DNA from: Vreelandella boliviensis LC1
GTDB lineage: Bacteria; Pseudomonadota; Gammaproteobacteria; Pseudomonadales; Halomonadaceae
DNA: 64,000 nucleotides
Reading direction: 5' to 3'
Assembly (NCBI RefSeq): GCF_000236035.1
Contig: NZ_JH393258.1
Coordinates: 711,065-775,064 of the forward strand
Under the pieces are notes generated by a model, which did not search any database, was not told the DNA's origin, and saw only the letters and a list, made by a program, of their open reading frames with translations. The translations under genes were made by a program, and so were the position numbers. This document shows positions 36,158 through 45,124 of this stretch, piece by piece; the stretch's first letter is position 1; the number at the start of each line of letters is the position of its first letter.

Positions 36158-37096
36158 ATGAGCGATAACATTTTTACTGGCTGCATACCGGCATTAATGA
36201 CCCCTTGCAGCGCTGACCGGCAACCTGATTTCGACGCCCTGGTAGCTAAAGGCCGTTCACTGGTAGATCTGGGCATGAGTGGCGTGGTGTATTGTGGCTC
36301 CATGGGCGATTGGCCGCTACTCAGCGAAGCGCAGCGCCAGGAGGGCGTCGCGCGCTTGGTTGAGGCTGGCGTTCCAACGATTGTGGGTACCGGTGCCATC
36401 AACACACGGGAGGCTGTTTCCCATGCGGCTCACGCCGCTAACGTAGGCGCCCAAGGGCTGATGGTGATTCCGCGCGTGCTTTCACGAGGCACCTCGGCGG
36501 CTGCGCAGAAGTCACACTTTTCGGCTATTTTGGACGCGGCGCCCAAGCTACCGGCGGTGATTTATAATAGCCCCTATTACGGCTTCGCCACCCGTGCCGA
36601 CTTATTCTTTGAACTACGCCGCCAGTACCCCAACCTGATTGGCTTTAAAGAGTTTGGCGGCGTCGATGATCTCCGCTATGCGGCGGAAAACATTACCTCT
36701 CAAGACGAAGATGTCACTCTGATGGTCGGTGTCGACACCACTGTTTACCATGGTTTCGTCAACTGTGGCGCCACGGGCGCTATCACCGGTATCGGCAACG
36801 CGCTGCCCCGAGAGGTATTGCAGCTTGTCTCGCTCAGCCAACAAGCCGCCAAAGGGGACGTCAAAGCACGGCGTTTGGCCATGGAGCTAGAGGAAGCACT
36901 GGGTGTGCTCTCCTCTTTCGACGAAGGCGGCGACCTAGTTCTCTACTACAAGCACCTGATGGTGCTCAATGGCGATAGCGAATACGCCCTGCACTTTAAT
37001 GAAACCGACGCGCTCAGCGATTCACAACGCCACTATGTAGAGTCCCAGTACGCGCTTTTCCGTTCTTGGTATGCGGGCTGGTCTGCCTCGTTATGA
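36158..37096 (+). CDS. lhpC: 1-pyrroline-4-hydroxy-2-carboxylate deaminase (DHDPS family)
   Basis: A 312-residue class I Schiff-base aldolase-fold protein of the dihydrodipicolinate synthase family. The Schiff-base lysine is Lys164 in LIGFKEFGG, the catalytic tyrosine lies in VIYNSPYYG, and the N-terminal GCIPALMTPC and GMSGVVYCGSMGDWPLL are typical. In hydroxyproline catabolism it deaminates 1-pyrroline-4-hydroxy-2-carboxylate to alpha-ketoglutarate semialdehyde. The genomic setting between an epimerase and a D-amino acid oxidase supports this role over lysine biosynthesis. AAAGGAAC precedes the ATG. Overlaps the next gene by 4 nt. Confidence 0.88.
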   Translation: MSDNIFTGCIPALMTPCSADRQPDFDALVAKGRSLVDLGMSGVVYCGSMGDWPLLSEAQRQEGVARLVEAGVPTIVGTGAINTREAVSHAAHAANVGAQGLMVIPRVLSRGTSAAAQKSHFSAILDAAPKLPAVIYNSPYYGFATRADLFFELRRQYPNLIGFKEFGGVDDLRYAAENITSQDEDVTLMVGVDTTVYHGFVNCGATGAITGIGNALPREVLQLVSLSQQAAKGDVKARRLAMELEEALGVLSSFDEGGDLVLYYKHLMVLNGDSEYALHFNETDALSDSQRHYVESQYALFRSWYAGWSASL

Positions 37097-38397
37097 AGCC
37101 AGAGATCACCACGGGCGCACACCCCCAGGCTACCAGCGACCCTAATGTAGCGGCTGATATCGTCGTTATCGGTGCAGGCATTATCGGCACCGCTTGCGCC
37201 ATGGCGTTAAGTCAACAAGGTCTGCGGGTCGTGGTGCTGGATAGCCAGCCTCCCGGGATGGGGGCCTCCTATGGCAATGCTGGGCATATGGCAACGGAGC
37301 AGGTCTTCCCCATTGCCGATGCCGCCATCGTAAAGCAACTGCCTAAGATGCTGCTCGACCCCATGGGACCACTGCGGCTGGATTGGCGCTATATGCCGAA
37401 AGCGCTGCCCTGGTTCACTCGGTTACTCTGGAACCTGCGCCCAGCCCCCTATCAGGCTAGCGTGGCCGGCATTCGTGCACTCAATGAGCAGAGTTTGGCC
37501 GCCTGGCAGCGACTTCTCGACCGTGTCGATAGCAGGCACTTGTTAAAAGAAGAAGGCTCGTTCCTGGTATACGAAAAAGCCGACGCTGCCGAGGAGCTGG
37601 AGGCGCTGCGGGCACGAATGGTCGAGCAGCAAGTCCCGGTAGAGGGCTGGACGGGTGATGCCATTCGCGACGTTGCCCCTCAATTGTCAGATAACATTCA
37701 AGGGGGCCTGTTTTTCCCAGGTACCGCCCATGTTATCAACCCCTGGCAGGTAGTTAACTCGCTGGTGCGGGCCGCCGAAGCGAACGGGGTAGAGTTCAGG
37801 CAGTCCACGGTGCTAACGGGACATGTCAATGATCAAGGCGTCACTCTACAGACTGACAACGCATCGCCCATGACGGCCAGCAAAGTAGTGTTAGCCTGCG
37901 GCGCCCACTCTGCCAAGTTAGCCGCCGTGCTAACGGGTATACGTATTCCGCTGGATACCGAGCGGGGCTACCACCTGATGCTGCCAAATGAACGAGGTCG
38001 CCTCCCGGTAGCGGTGACGTCGTTGGAGCGCCGCTTTATCATGACGCCAATGGATGAGGGGCTGCGCCTGGCAGGAACAGTTGAATTTGCCGGCCTTCAG
38101 CGGCCAGCCAATATGCAGCGCGCCTGGCAACTACATAAACTCAGCCAAGGGCTATTTAGAAGTGAGCTGGATGCCACTGATGCCACCCCTTGGATGGGCT
38201 TTCGCCCCTCCCTACCTGACTCACTGCCGATCATCGACAGTGTCAAAGACGGCAAGGTTTTACTGGCCTTCGGGCATCACCACCTTGGCTTGACCCAGGC
38301 AGCGCTGACCGCAGAGATTATTGCCGACCTAGCAGCGCGCTCTCACTCTCAGCAGGTGGCTGACTTATCGCCCTACCGGTTAAGCCGTTTTAGCTGA
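37093..38397 (+). CDS. lhpB: FAD-dependent D-amino acid (cis-4-hydroxy-D-proline) oxidoreductase
   Basis: A 434-residue DadA-like flavoprotein. The FAD-binding DIVVIGAGIIGTACAMALSQ is at residues 22-41 and the C-terminal GFRPSLPDSLPIID closes the FAD domain. It should oxidise cis-4-hydroxy-D-proline from the epimerase into 1-pyrroline-4-hydroxy-2-carboxylate for the deaminase. The start at ATG 37093 overlaps the deaminase stop (ATGA). It is a single-subunit type, unlike the hetero-oligomeric LhpBEF of Pseudomonas putida, so the gene symbol is functional only. Confidence 0.85.
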   Translation: MKPEITTGAHPQATSDPNVAADIVVIGAGIIGTACAMALSQQGLRVVVLDSQPPGMGASYGNAGHMATEQVFPIADAAIVKQLPKMLLDPMGPLRLDWRYMPKALPWFTRLLWNLRPAPYQASVAGIRALNEQSLAAWQRLLDRVDSRHLLKEEGSFLVYEKADAAEELEALRARMVEQQVPVEGWTGDAIRDVAPQLSDNIQGGLFFPGTAHVINPWQVVNSLVRAAEANGVEFRQSTVLTGHVNDQGVTLQTDNASPMTASKVVLACGAHSAKLAAVLTGIRIPLDTERGYHLMLPNERGRLPVAVTSLERRFIMTPMDEGLRLAGTVEFAGLQRPANMQRAWQLHKLSQGLFRSELDATDATPWMGFRPSLPDSLPIIDSVKDGKVLLAFGHHHLGLTQAALTAEIIADLAARSHSQQVADLSPYRLSRFS

Positions 38398-38540
38398 CAG
38401 GAAAAAATCGACAACATTTCAGAAAGCTTAACTATTAAGCTGCGCCTTTAGGGCAAAAAAATAAATCGCAAAATACCGAGTTGGTATACAGTATCTCGTA
38501 TATTTCTCTCACCTACGGATTCTTATAGTTGTCATTTACC

Positions 38541-39206
38541 ATGTTTAACGCACCTAACCTCGGCATTACCCCTTCAACTTCTGAGGTGATCGTCAAGCAC
38601 CTGCGCGAAGCCATTATTGCTGGCCAACTCGAAGAGGGTGAGCCAATTCGCCAGGATGATATTGCCAATAAATTCAATGTCAGCAAAATTCCTGTACGGG
38701 AGGCTCTAAAGCGCCTGGAAGCAGAGGGGTTGGTGCTTTTCCAGCGTAACAAGGGCGCCGTTGTGACGAAGATCTCTGAACCCGAGCTGGCCCAGATGTT
38801 TGAAGTCCGCGTCCTGTTAGAGGTAGAAGCCATTCGACTCGCAGTCCCCAATATGGGCCAAGCTACCTTCGACAATGCCGAGCGCATTTGCGACGAGTTC
38901 AACAATGAGGACAACGTGGGCCGATGGGCCGCATTGAACTGGGAGCTCCACGCCTGCCTTTACGAGCCCGCGCAGCGCCCCTTTATGATGGGTCTGATTC
39001 GATCTATCCACGATAAGGTTGAACGCTATCTCCGCTTGCAGTTGAGCTTGTCCAAGGGCAAAGCACGCGCCGACAAAGAGCACCGCGCTATTATCGCCGC
39101 CTGCCGCAAAGGAGACGCCGACGAAGCTGCAGCGCTGGTTGAACGCCATATTATCGGCGTGTGTCGGACACTGTACGATCACCTGCCTAACCGACTTGCC
39201 GAATAG
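38541..39206 (+). CDS. GntR-family regulator with FCD domain
   Basis: A 221-residue regulator: N-terminal winged helix (about 10-75, with IRQDDIANKFNVSKIPVREALKRLEAEGLV) and an all-helical FCD effector domain (MFEVRVLLEVEAIRLAV, then NWELHACLYEPA and a late DKEHRAIIAACRKGDADEAAALVERHI carrying the usual metal-binding His/Asp). A TTG at 38529 would add four residues. Its place between the catabolic genes and the uptake operon makes it the likely hydroxyproline-responsive repressor. A GGTATACAGTATCTCGTATA stretch just upstream is a candidate operator. Confidence 0.88.
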   Translation: MFNAPNLGITPSTSEVIVKHLREAIIAGQLEEGEPIRQDDIANKFNVSKIPVREALKRLEAEGLVLFQRNKGAVVTKISEPELAQMFEVRVLLEVEAIRLAVPNMGQATFDNAERICDEFNNEDNVGRWAALNWELHACLYEPAQRPFMMGLIRSIHDKVERYLRLQLSLSKGKARADKEHRAIIAACRKGDADEAAALVERHIIGVCRTLYDHLPNRLAE

Positions 39207-39261
39207 CCGCTGACTTTTCAGGCTGGGTTTAGATCACTAAGCCCCGCCCTCTTAATCTGCA

Positions 39262-39287
39262 GGGCAGCGATACTCTAATCGCTGCCC
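39262..39287 (+). terminator. Hairpin after the GntR regulator gene
   Basis: GGGCAGCGAT and ATCGCTGCCC form a perfect 10-bp stem with a 6-nt loop, 56 nt after the stop. T residues follow only some 15 nt later, so termination strength is uncertain. It is the one distinct element in the 346-bp region before the binding-protein gene. Confidence 0.5.
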
Positions 39288-39552
39288 AACCCAGCAGTAT
39301 TTTATGTTTGCCCCTTGCGTGATCTGTTTCAACGCTACGGCTCAAAAGTAGTGATATCGCGGCTTCTGCCCACATTCTTATTAATACTTTATCGCACACC
39401 GCCACTCAAATTTTCTATTTAAAGCAATTAAAACAATACGTTATCTTTAAATCAGAATTAATGACTGCAAAACTTGCAAATCGTATCCGAAATAATAAAT
39501 ACTAAGTTTGCTGTCTCTTGCAGCCAAGCAAAGCCCATCTAGGAGGTCAAAA

Positions 39553-40365
39553 ATGATAAACAAGACCGCTCCATTAGCGCTTTCCGCTATCTTGAGTGTA
39601 TCCGTCATCGGCCAGGCACAGGCTGATAAACTCGATGAAATAATTAGCTCTGGAACCCTACGTTGCGCCGTTACCCTCGACTTCCCCCCCATGGGGTTTC
39701 GCGACGATAACAACCAACCTGCTGGTTTTGACGTTGATTACTGCAACGATCTGGCCAATGTCCTCGAAGTCGATGCTGAAATCGTTGAAACCCCCTTCCC
39801 CGATCGTATTCCTGCCTTGGTCTCCGGCCGTGCCGATGTCATCGTCGCCTCGACGTCTGACACCCTGGGGCGTGCCAAAACCGTTGGCATGACCATTCCC
39901 TACTTCGCCTTCCAGATGGTCGTCCTGACCCGTGAAGACACCGGCGTCGAGGGCTACGATGATCTTCATGGTCGGCCGGTAGGCAACACCAGCGGCACTT
40001 ATGAGGCCATGGCGTTGGAGGAGGATGTAGACGAATGGGGCGATGGCAGCTTCCGCGCTTATCAAACCCAGAACGACACTATTCTCGCTGTTGCGCAGGG
40101 CCATATCGACGCCACCGTGGTCACCAACACGGTTGCCTCCTCGACTCTCGAATCCGGCAAATATGAGGGGCTAAAAATTGCGGGTGAAGCGCCCTACGTC
40201 ATTGACTACGTCTCCCTAGCCGCCAACCGCACCGAGTATGGCCTGCTGAATTACCTCAACCTATTCGTCAACCAGCAGGTGCGCACCGGACGCTACGCAG
40301 AACTCTACGACAAGTGGGTGGGTGGTGAGCCGGTCGACCTGACCGTCCCTCACGTCTATTACTAA
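39553..40365 (+). CDS. Amino acid (probably hydroxyproline) ABC transporter substrate-binding protein
   Basis: A 270-residue family-3 solute-binding protein. It starts at ATG 39553 behind a near-perfect AGGAGG. An export signal ends near GQAQA, followed by LRCAVTLDFPPMGFRDDNNQPAGFDVDYCNDLA and later FPDRIPALVSGRADVIVAS, the standard amino acid-binding pattern. The rest of the importer (two permeases, ATPase) follows the AcnX-type enzyme in the same operon. The substrate is inferred from the hydroxyproline context. Confidence 0.88.
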   Translation: MINKTAPLALSAILSVSVIGQAQADKLDEIISSGTLRCAVTLDFPPMGFRDDNNQPAGFDVDYCNDLANVLEVDAEIVETPFPDRIPALVSGRADVIVASTSDTLGRAKTVGMTIPYFAFQMVVLTREDTGVEGYDDLHGRPVGNTSGTYEAMALEEDVDEWGDGSFRAYQTQNDTILAVAQGHIDATVVTNTVASSTLESGKYEGLKIAGEAPYVIDYVSLAANRTEYGLLNYLNLFVNQQVRTGRYAELYDKWVGGEPVDLTVPHVYY

Positions 40366-40434
40366 TAGCTCAATAATAACCATGTACCGCGCGCCGCTCT
40401 GGCGGCGCGCCCTTCCCAACGACGAGATGACGCT

Positions 40435-42204
40435 ATGTCTGATGTTTCGCTCACCGGTCGTAGCCTGGTGCGGGGTTCAGCGCAGGGCGAACTACTGTAT
40501 GCCGACGTTGGCTTGAGCTTTTGGGGCGGTGTCGACCCGTTCAGCGGTGAGATCATTGACCGCCATCACCCATTGAGCGGCCAGTGCCTTGCCGGACGCC
40601 TACTTGCCCTACCCAGCGGGCGCGGCTCCTGTACCGGCAGCAGCGTGCTTATGGAATTACTGACCGGCGATCACGCCCCCGCCGCGCTGATATTCGCCGA
40701 TCAAGAAGAGATCCTGACGCTCGGTGTCATCATTGCTGAAACGCTATTTAACTCAACTATTCCGGTCGTGTGCGTCGGCCCAGAGGCGTTTGCCAAACTG
40801 CGCCAACGACGCTTTGCACGTGTTGAAGATGACAAAATATGCCTTTTCGACTCGCTTCCCCAAAGTAGGGGAACGTCAGCGACGACTCGCAACGATGCTC
40901 AGCCAGTCCCCTATAGCGTATCGCTTAGCGAAAGTGACCATGCGCTCCTTGATGGTCACTACGGCAAAGCGGCCCAGGAGGCGATGCGCATCGTGCTGCG
41001 AATGGCCGAGCTCCAAGGCGCCGACCAACTAATTGACATCAGCCAAGCGCATATAGATGGCTGTATTTATACCGGCCCAGCCAGTTTGCGCTTCGCTGAG
41101 CAGTTAGTGGAATGGGGCGCGCAAGTGCGCGTACCAACCACACTCAACTCTATATCGGTTGATCAGTGCCGCTGGCGGGCGCAGGGCATCGACCCCGCTT
41201 TCGGCGAGCCTGCAAGCGCCCTAGGCAATGCTTACATGGCCATGGGCGCGCAACTCAGTTACACCTGCGCGCCCTATTTACTCGACAGCGCCCCTAAAGC
41301 AGGCGAACAGATCGTCTGGGCGGAATCCAACGCCGTCGTTTATGCCAACAGTGTGCTGGCGGCACGAACGCTGAAATACCCTGACTATCTGGATATCTGC
41401 ATCGCCTTAACGGGTCGCGCGCCCTTCGTTGGGACGCACCGAGACCAGGGGCGTTTCGCCACGCTGCGTATCGACATCAAGCCACTCGACACACTGGATG
41501 ACGCTTTCTGGCCATTGCTGGGGTATCACGTCGGGCTGCTCTGCGGCAGCGAAATACCGTTGCTTTGCGGTCTGGAGGAGACAGCGCCCAGCCGCGATGA
41601 TCTCAAAGCGTTTGGCGCGGCTTTCGCCACCACCTCTGCCGCACCGATGTTTCATATCAACCAGATTACCCCAGAAGCGACGAGCGAATCCCAAGCCTTT
41701 GGTGACCTCCCGCCCTCGCGCGTGTTGGTCATTGAGCCCGACGACCTACTCGCTAGCTGGTACGAACTGGATCACGCTGAAACACCCCAGGTAGATCTTG
41801 TCTCCTTGGGCAACCCCCACTTCTCATTGAGCGAATGCGCAGCACTGGCGGCGCTCTGTTCAGGACGCCGTAAACATCCCGATGTGGCCATGGCGGTCAC
41901 CTTGGGGCGGGCGGTTTATGCCGACGCTAGTGAGGCGGGGTACGTCACCACTCTGGAGCGTTTCGGTGCCCAGCTTATCAACGATACCTGCTGGTGCATG
42001 CTGGGTGAGCCCGTAGTACCGCCAACGGCGCGTACCATCATGACCAATTCGGGCAAATATGCCCACTACGCCCCCGGGTTAGTCGGTCGCCAGGTGCACT
42101 TCGGTAATCTTGCCGAGTGTGTCGAGACCGCCTGCAGTGGAGAGGCCAGTGGTCGGCTACCCACCTGGTTAACAGCCGCTGCAACTCGCCAAGGAGCACA
42201 CTGA
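40435..42204 (+). CDS. Fused aconitase-X enzyme, probable cis-3-hydroxy-L-proline dehydratase
   Basis: A 589-residue protein that fuses a small swivelling domain (DUF126, about residues 1-140, with RGSAQGELLYADVGLSFWGG, DRHHPLSGQCLAGR and LPSGRGSCTGSSVL) to the large aconitase X catalytic domain (DUF521, about 160-580, with TNSGKYAHYAPG near the end). Bacterial AcnX proteins include dehydratases acting on cis-3-hydroxy-L-proline, giving pyrroline-2-carboxylate. Being embedded in an amino acid ABC operon beside 4-hydroxyproline genes, that role is likely. In other lineages the two domains are separate proteins. Confidence 0.85.
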   Translation: MSDVSLTGRSLVRGSAQGELLYADVGLSFWGGVDPFSGEIIDRHHPLSGQCLAGRLLALPSGRGSCTGSSVLMELLTGDHAPAALIFADQEEILTLGVIIAETLFNSTIPVVCVGPEAFAKLRQRRFARVEDDKICLFDSLPQSRGTSATTRNDAQPVPYSVSLSESDHALLDGHYGKAAQEAMRIVLRMAELQGADQLIDISQAHIDGCIYTGPASLRFAEQLVEWGAQVRVPTTLNSISVDQCRWRAQGIDPAFGEPASALGNAYMAMGAQLSYTCAPYLLDSAPKAGEQIVWAESNAVVYANSVLAARTLKYPDYLDICIALTGRAPFVGTHRDQGRFATLRIDIKPLDTLDDAFWPLLGYHVGLLCGSEIPLLCGLEETAPSRDDLKAFGAAFATTSAAPMFHINQITPEATSESQAFGDLPPSRVLVIEPDDLLASWYELDHAETPQVDLVSLGNPHFSLSECAALAALCSGRRKHPDVAMAVTLGRAVYADASEAGYVTTLERFGAQLINDTCWCMLGEPVVPPTARTIMTNSGKYAHYAPGLVGRQVHFGNLAECVETACSGEASGRLPTWLTAAATRQGAH

Positions 42205-42207
42205 GCC

Positions 42208-42873
42208 ATGTTTGATTATACCTTCCAGTGGCGAACTGCCTTAAGAGCCCTGCCGGATATGCTCGAAGGCGCTGTTGTCACCTTTGAGACCGCGGCGCTA
42301 TCGATGATCTTCGGTGTCTTGATCGCTCTTGCCTTGCTGGCGATGCGGGAGACCCCCAACCTTGCCACGCGGGCAGTAGCAGGCACCTGGGTATCAATCG
42401 CCCGCAACACCCCTGCGCTATTCCAGATCTACATCGTCTATTTCGGCCTGGGCGCTATCGGTTTGCATGTCAGTTCCTGGGCTGCCTTGCTGGCCGGGAT
42501 CACCTTCAACAACGCGGGTTATCTGGCTGAGAATTTCCGTGGCGGCCTTAAAGCGATTCCCGACACCCAAGTCCGTGCGGCCCGTTCCTTGGGGATGAGC
42601 AGCTTCCAGGCGTATCGATTGGTGGTAGTGCCGCAACTCCTGCGGATCGTTTTTTACCCCATCACGAACCAGATGGTGTGGGCAGTATTAATGACGTCGT
42701 TGGGGGTTATCGTTGGCCTGAATAACGACCTCACTGGCGTAACCCAGGATTACAACGTCAGGACGTTTCGCACCTTTGAATTATTTGCGCTGGCAGCGGT
42801 GATCTATTACCTGATCGCCAAACTAATCGTAGCGATAGCCCGGCTGCTGGCCTGGCGGCTATTCCGCTATTGA
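42208..42873 (+). CDS. Amino acid ABC transporter permease, first
   Basis: A 221-residue HisM/GlnP-type permease starting 3 nt after the AcnX stop. The cytoplasmic coupling motif is ENFRGGLKAIPDTQVRAARSLGMSSFQAYRLVVVPQ, and VSIARNTPALFQIYIVYFG is the family-typical N-terminal segment. About five membrane segments. It should pair with the following permease. Confidence 0.9.
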   Translation: MFDYTFQWRTALRALPDMLEGAVVTFETAALSMIFGVLIALALLAMRETPNLATRAVAGTWVSIARNTPALFQIYIVYFGLGAIGLHVSSWAALLAGITFNNAGYLAENFRGGLKAIPDTQVRAARSLGMSSFQAYRLVVVPQLLRIVFYPITNQMVWAVLMTSLGVIVGLNNDLTGVTQDYNVRTFRTFELFALAAVIYYLIAKLIVAIARLLAWRLFRY

Positions 42874-42883
42874 GGGCCTGACT

Positions 42884-43552
42884 ATGTTTTCAACCGGCTT
42901 TACGTTTTCAACCAGTTTCACCTGGAACGACCTACTATTTTTGCTTCAAGGGGCTTGGGTCACGCTGCTACTGACCTTCTGGTCGATGCTGCTAGGTACC
43001 TTTATGGGCGTCTCCTGCGGGCTACTGCGGGCCCTGCTACCTCGGGCGACTATCCCGCTAGGGTGGTTTTTGGATATCTTTCGCAGTGTACCGTTGCTCA
43101 TCCAGTTTGTACTTTTCAACTCGCTCAAGAGCATTGTGGGGCTGGACTGGAGTGCATTCACCGTTGGCTGTGTGGTACTGGGCGTCTATGTAGCCGCCTT
43201 CTGCACCGAGATTGTGCGCAGCGGTGTGCTCTCAGTGCCCCAGAACCTGCGCTTGGCCAGCCGTTCGCTGGGCATGACCTACTGGCAAGACCTGCGTTAC
43301 GTGGTGATGCCGCTCGCAACCCGAGTAGCCTTTCCCGGCTGGCTCAACCTCTCCCTCTCGGCCATGAAAGATACCGCACTGGTGATGTGGATCGGCATCA
43401 TCGAATTGCTCCGTGCCTCCCAGGCCATCGTTACGCGCATTCAGGAGCCATTGCTGGTGCTGTGCATCGCAGGGCTAATCTATTACCTCATCAGCTTGGT
43501 GGTATCCCGCCTAGGTGCCCAAGTGGAAAAAAGGTGGCAGCAGAATGATTGA
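42884..43552 (+). CDS. Amino acid ABC transporter permease, second
   Basis: A 222-residue permease of the same family, with DIFRSVPLLIQFVLFNSLK and the coupling motif CTEIVRSGVLSVPQNLRLASRSLGMTYWQDLRYVVMPL. It starts 10 nt after the first permease and its end overlaps the ATPase start by 8 nt, so the operon is compact. Confidence 0.9.
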   Translation: MFSTGFTFSTSFTWNDLLFLLQGAWVTLLLTFWSMLLGTFMGVSCGLLRALLPRATIPLGWFLDIFRSVPLLIQFVLFNSLKSIVGLDWSAFTVGCVVLGVYVAAFCTEIVRSGVLSVPQNLRLASRSLGMTYWQDLRYVVMPLATRVAFPGWLNLSLSAMKDTALVMWIGIIELLRASQAIVTRIQEPLLVLCIAGLIYYLISLVVSRLGAQVEKRWQQND

Positions 43553-44267
43553 GATTGAAAAGGTACATAAGTCGTTTAAAGACCTGGAAGTGATCAAGGG
43601 TGTCGACCTAACCGTCCAAAAGGGCGAAGTGGTTTCCATTGTGGGGGGCTCTGGCTCTGGGAAATCGACCCTGCTTATGTGCATCAACGGCCTGGAAAAT
43701 ATCCAGAGTGGATCGATTCGCGTTGATGGCACCGAGGTACATGCCAAGGGCACCGATATCAATAAGTTGCGCCAGAAAATAGGCATTGTTTTCCAGCAGT
43801 GGAATGCCTTTCCGCACCTGAATGTGCTGGAGAACGTGATGCTCGCACCGCGTAAAGTACTGGGCAAGAGCCGGGCTGAAGCTGAAGAGCTCGCCGTCAA
43901 GCAGCTCACCCATGTGGGTCTTGCGGATAAGCTCAAGGTATTTCCCGGCAAGCTCTCCGGTGGCCAGCAACAGCGCATGGCGATTGCCCGGGCGCTGGCC
44001 ATGTCGCCGGACTATATGCTCTTCGACGAAGCCACCTCGGCCCTCGACCCGCAGTTGGTAGGCGAGGTGCTCGATACCATGCGCCTACTGGCTGAAGACG
44101 GCATGACGATGATTCTGGTGACCCATGAGATCCCGTTTGCCCGGGACGTATCCGACCGCGTGGCCTTTTTCCGTGAAGGCTTAGTTCACGAGATTGGCCC
44201 TCCCGATCAGGTGATCGATAACCCACAGAAACCGGAAACCGCAGCCTTTTTAAAGTCGGTTGTCTAG
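43545..44267 (+). CDS. Amino acid ABC transporter ATPase
   Basis: A 240-residue ATPase starting at ATG 43545. Walker A GGSGSGKST, Q-loop FQQWNAFPHLNVLENV, signature LSGGQQQRMAIARAL, Walker B YMLFDEATSALDP and H-loop VTHEIPFARDVSD are all present and typical of polar amino acid importers (GlnQ/HisP). The open frame ten codons upstream lies inside the permease gene. It ends the operon that starts at 39553. Confidence 0.92.
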   Translation: MIEIEKVHKSFKDLEVIKGVDLTVQKGEVVSIVGGSGSGKSTLLMCINGLENIQSGSIRVDGTEVHAKGTDINKLRQKIGIVFQQWNAFPHLNVLENVMLAPRKVLGKSRAEAEELAVKQLTHVGLADKLKVFPGKLSGGQQQRMAIARALAMSPDYMLFDEATSALDPQLVGEVLDTMRLLAEDGMTMILVTHEIPFARDVSDRVAFFREGLVHEIGPPDQVIDNPQKPETAAFLKSVV

Positions 44268-44284
44268 TCTGCCGTTAACGCACT

Positions 44285-44320
44285 CACGACCTGCACAAAC
44301 CGCAGGTCGTGGCTGTCTTA
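44285..44320 (+). terminator. Terminator after the amino acid ABC operon
   Basis: CACGACCTGC and GCAGGTCGTG form a perfect 10-bp stem with a 7-nt loop, 18 nt after the ATPase stop, followed by the weakly T-rich GCTGTCTTA. Confidence 0.65.
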
Positions 44321-44356
44321 GGCGGATCAAAAGCCTTAGCCAGATCGAAAGTTTTA

Positions 44357-45050
44357 TCAACTATATTTGACGCTACTCATCACGCTGCGGGATTCACCGT
44401 AGTAGCACCAGTATTCATAGCTAGCCACGTATTCTTTATCGGTGAGGTTATTGACGTTGACCTGGGCCTGCCAGCCGTCGTAACGCCCACTGGGTACGAT
44501 TATTTTTTATCGTAACCCGGCTCGCTTACGGTTGCCAAACTGCAAATTAACCTCGCCTTGAGGCGTCCCGGTCGGACGCTTGCTCACCGCATTAATCAGC
44601 CCTTGGAGGCGTTTCACCGTAAAGGATAGAAGATGGACCATTAAAGATATCCATGCGCCCCAAGCCGAATGGCTCGGGTAGCTACTGATAAAACCCTTCG
44701 CGGTAAATACGTAAATCATCTTGATAAGTGGACAGATCAAAACCGCGCACTTTAAACCAATCGGTGTTGTTTTCGCTGCCGTAATGACCCGACAGCACAC
44801 CCGCGCGATAGCGGAACGTTTCATCCAACTGCTGAACGTTACGAGTTTCTAGCTCTTCTCGGTCAACGCTTGAGACTGGGCGTGGTGCCTCTACCCGCGG
44901 GGTATCGACTTTCAGCGGCGTGGTCGTGACCACCACGGTATCATTGGACGTAGACGTTTCTTAAACATAGGCAGATGCACAAAAGATCGCTGCGGTGATG
45001 GGAATCATTGAGCGCGACAAAGGACGACGAGCAAACGGCAGACGAGGCAT
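44357..45050 (-). pseudogene. Decayed TonB-dependent siderophore receptor
   Basis: Pieces of a ferrichrome/siderophore receptor remain in order on the minus strand. An export signal starts at ATG 45050 (MPRLPFARRPLSRSMIPITA) and hits an in-frame TAA at 44961-44963. Next comes the plug start (VVVTTTPLKVDTPRVEAP, then ELETRNVQQLDETFRYRAGV) to about 44682, where a stop is met. A shifted frame follows, with GLINAVSKRPTGTPQGEVNL. Finally a C-terminal scrap reads VNVNNLTDKEYVASYEYW and ends in KYS. Roughly 500 barrel residues have been deleted. At 694 bp against about 2.1 kb for an intact gene, with stop, frameshift and deletion, it is not functional. Confidence 0.88.
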
Positions 45051-45105
45051 GAGGTGGTCTCAATTGGATTTAAGAGCAAAGAGTAAGAATAAAAATAAGC
45101 ATCAT

Positions 45106-45124
45106 GATAATCGTTGCCATTAGC
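45106..45124. promoter_or_regulatory. Residual Fur-box-like site of the dead receptor gene
   Basis: GATAATCGTTGCCATTAGC agrees with the 19-bp Fur consensus at 13 positions and lies 56 nt upstream of the pseudogene's old start. Confidence 0.5.

Noticed and set aside
36158-37096. Dihydrodipicolinate synthase of lysine biosynthesis
   Set aside because: The fold is the same, but the gene overlaps a D-amino acid oxidase gene and follows a hydroxyproline epimerase, so the deaminase role fits better.
44309-44515. Plus-strand open frame of 68 codons
   Set aside because: It lies antisense to the C-terminal scrap of the decayed TonB receptor, which reads NLTDKEYVASYEYW on the minus strand.
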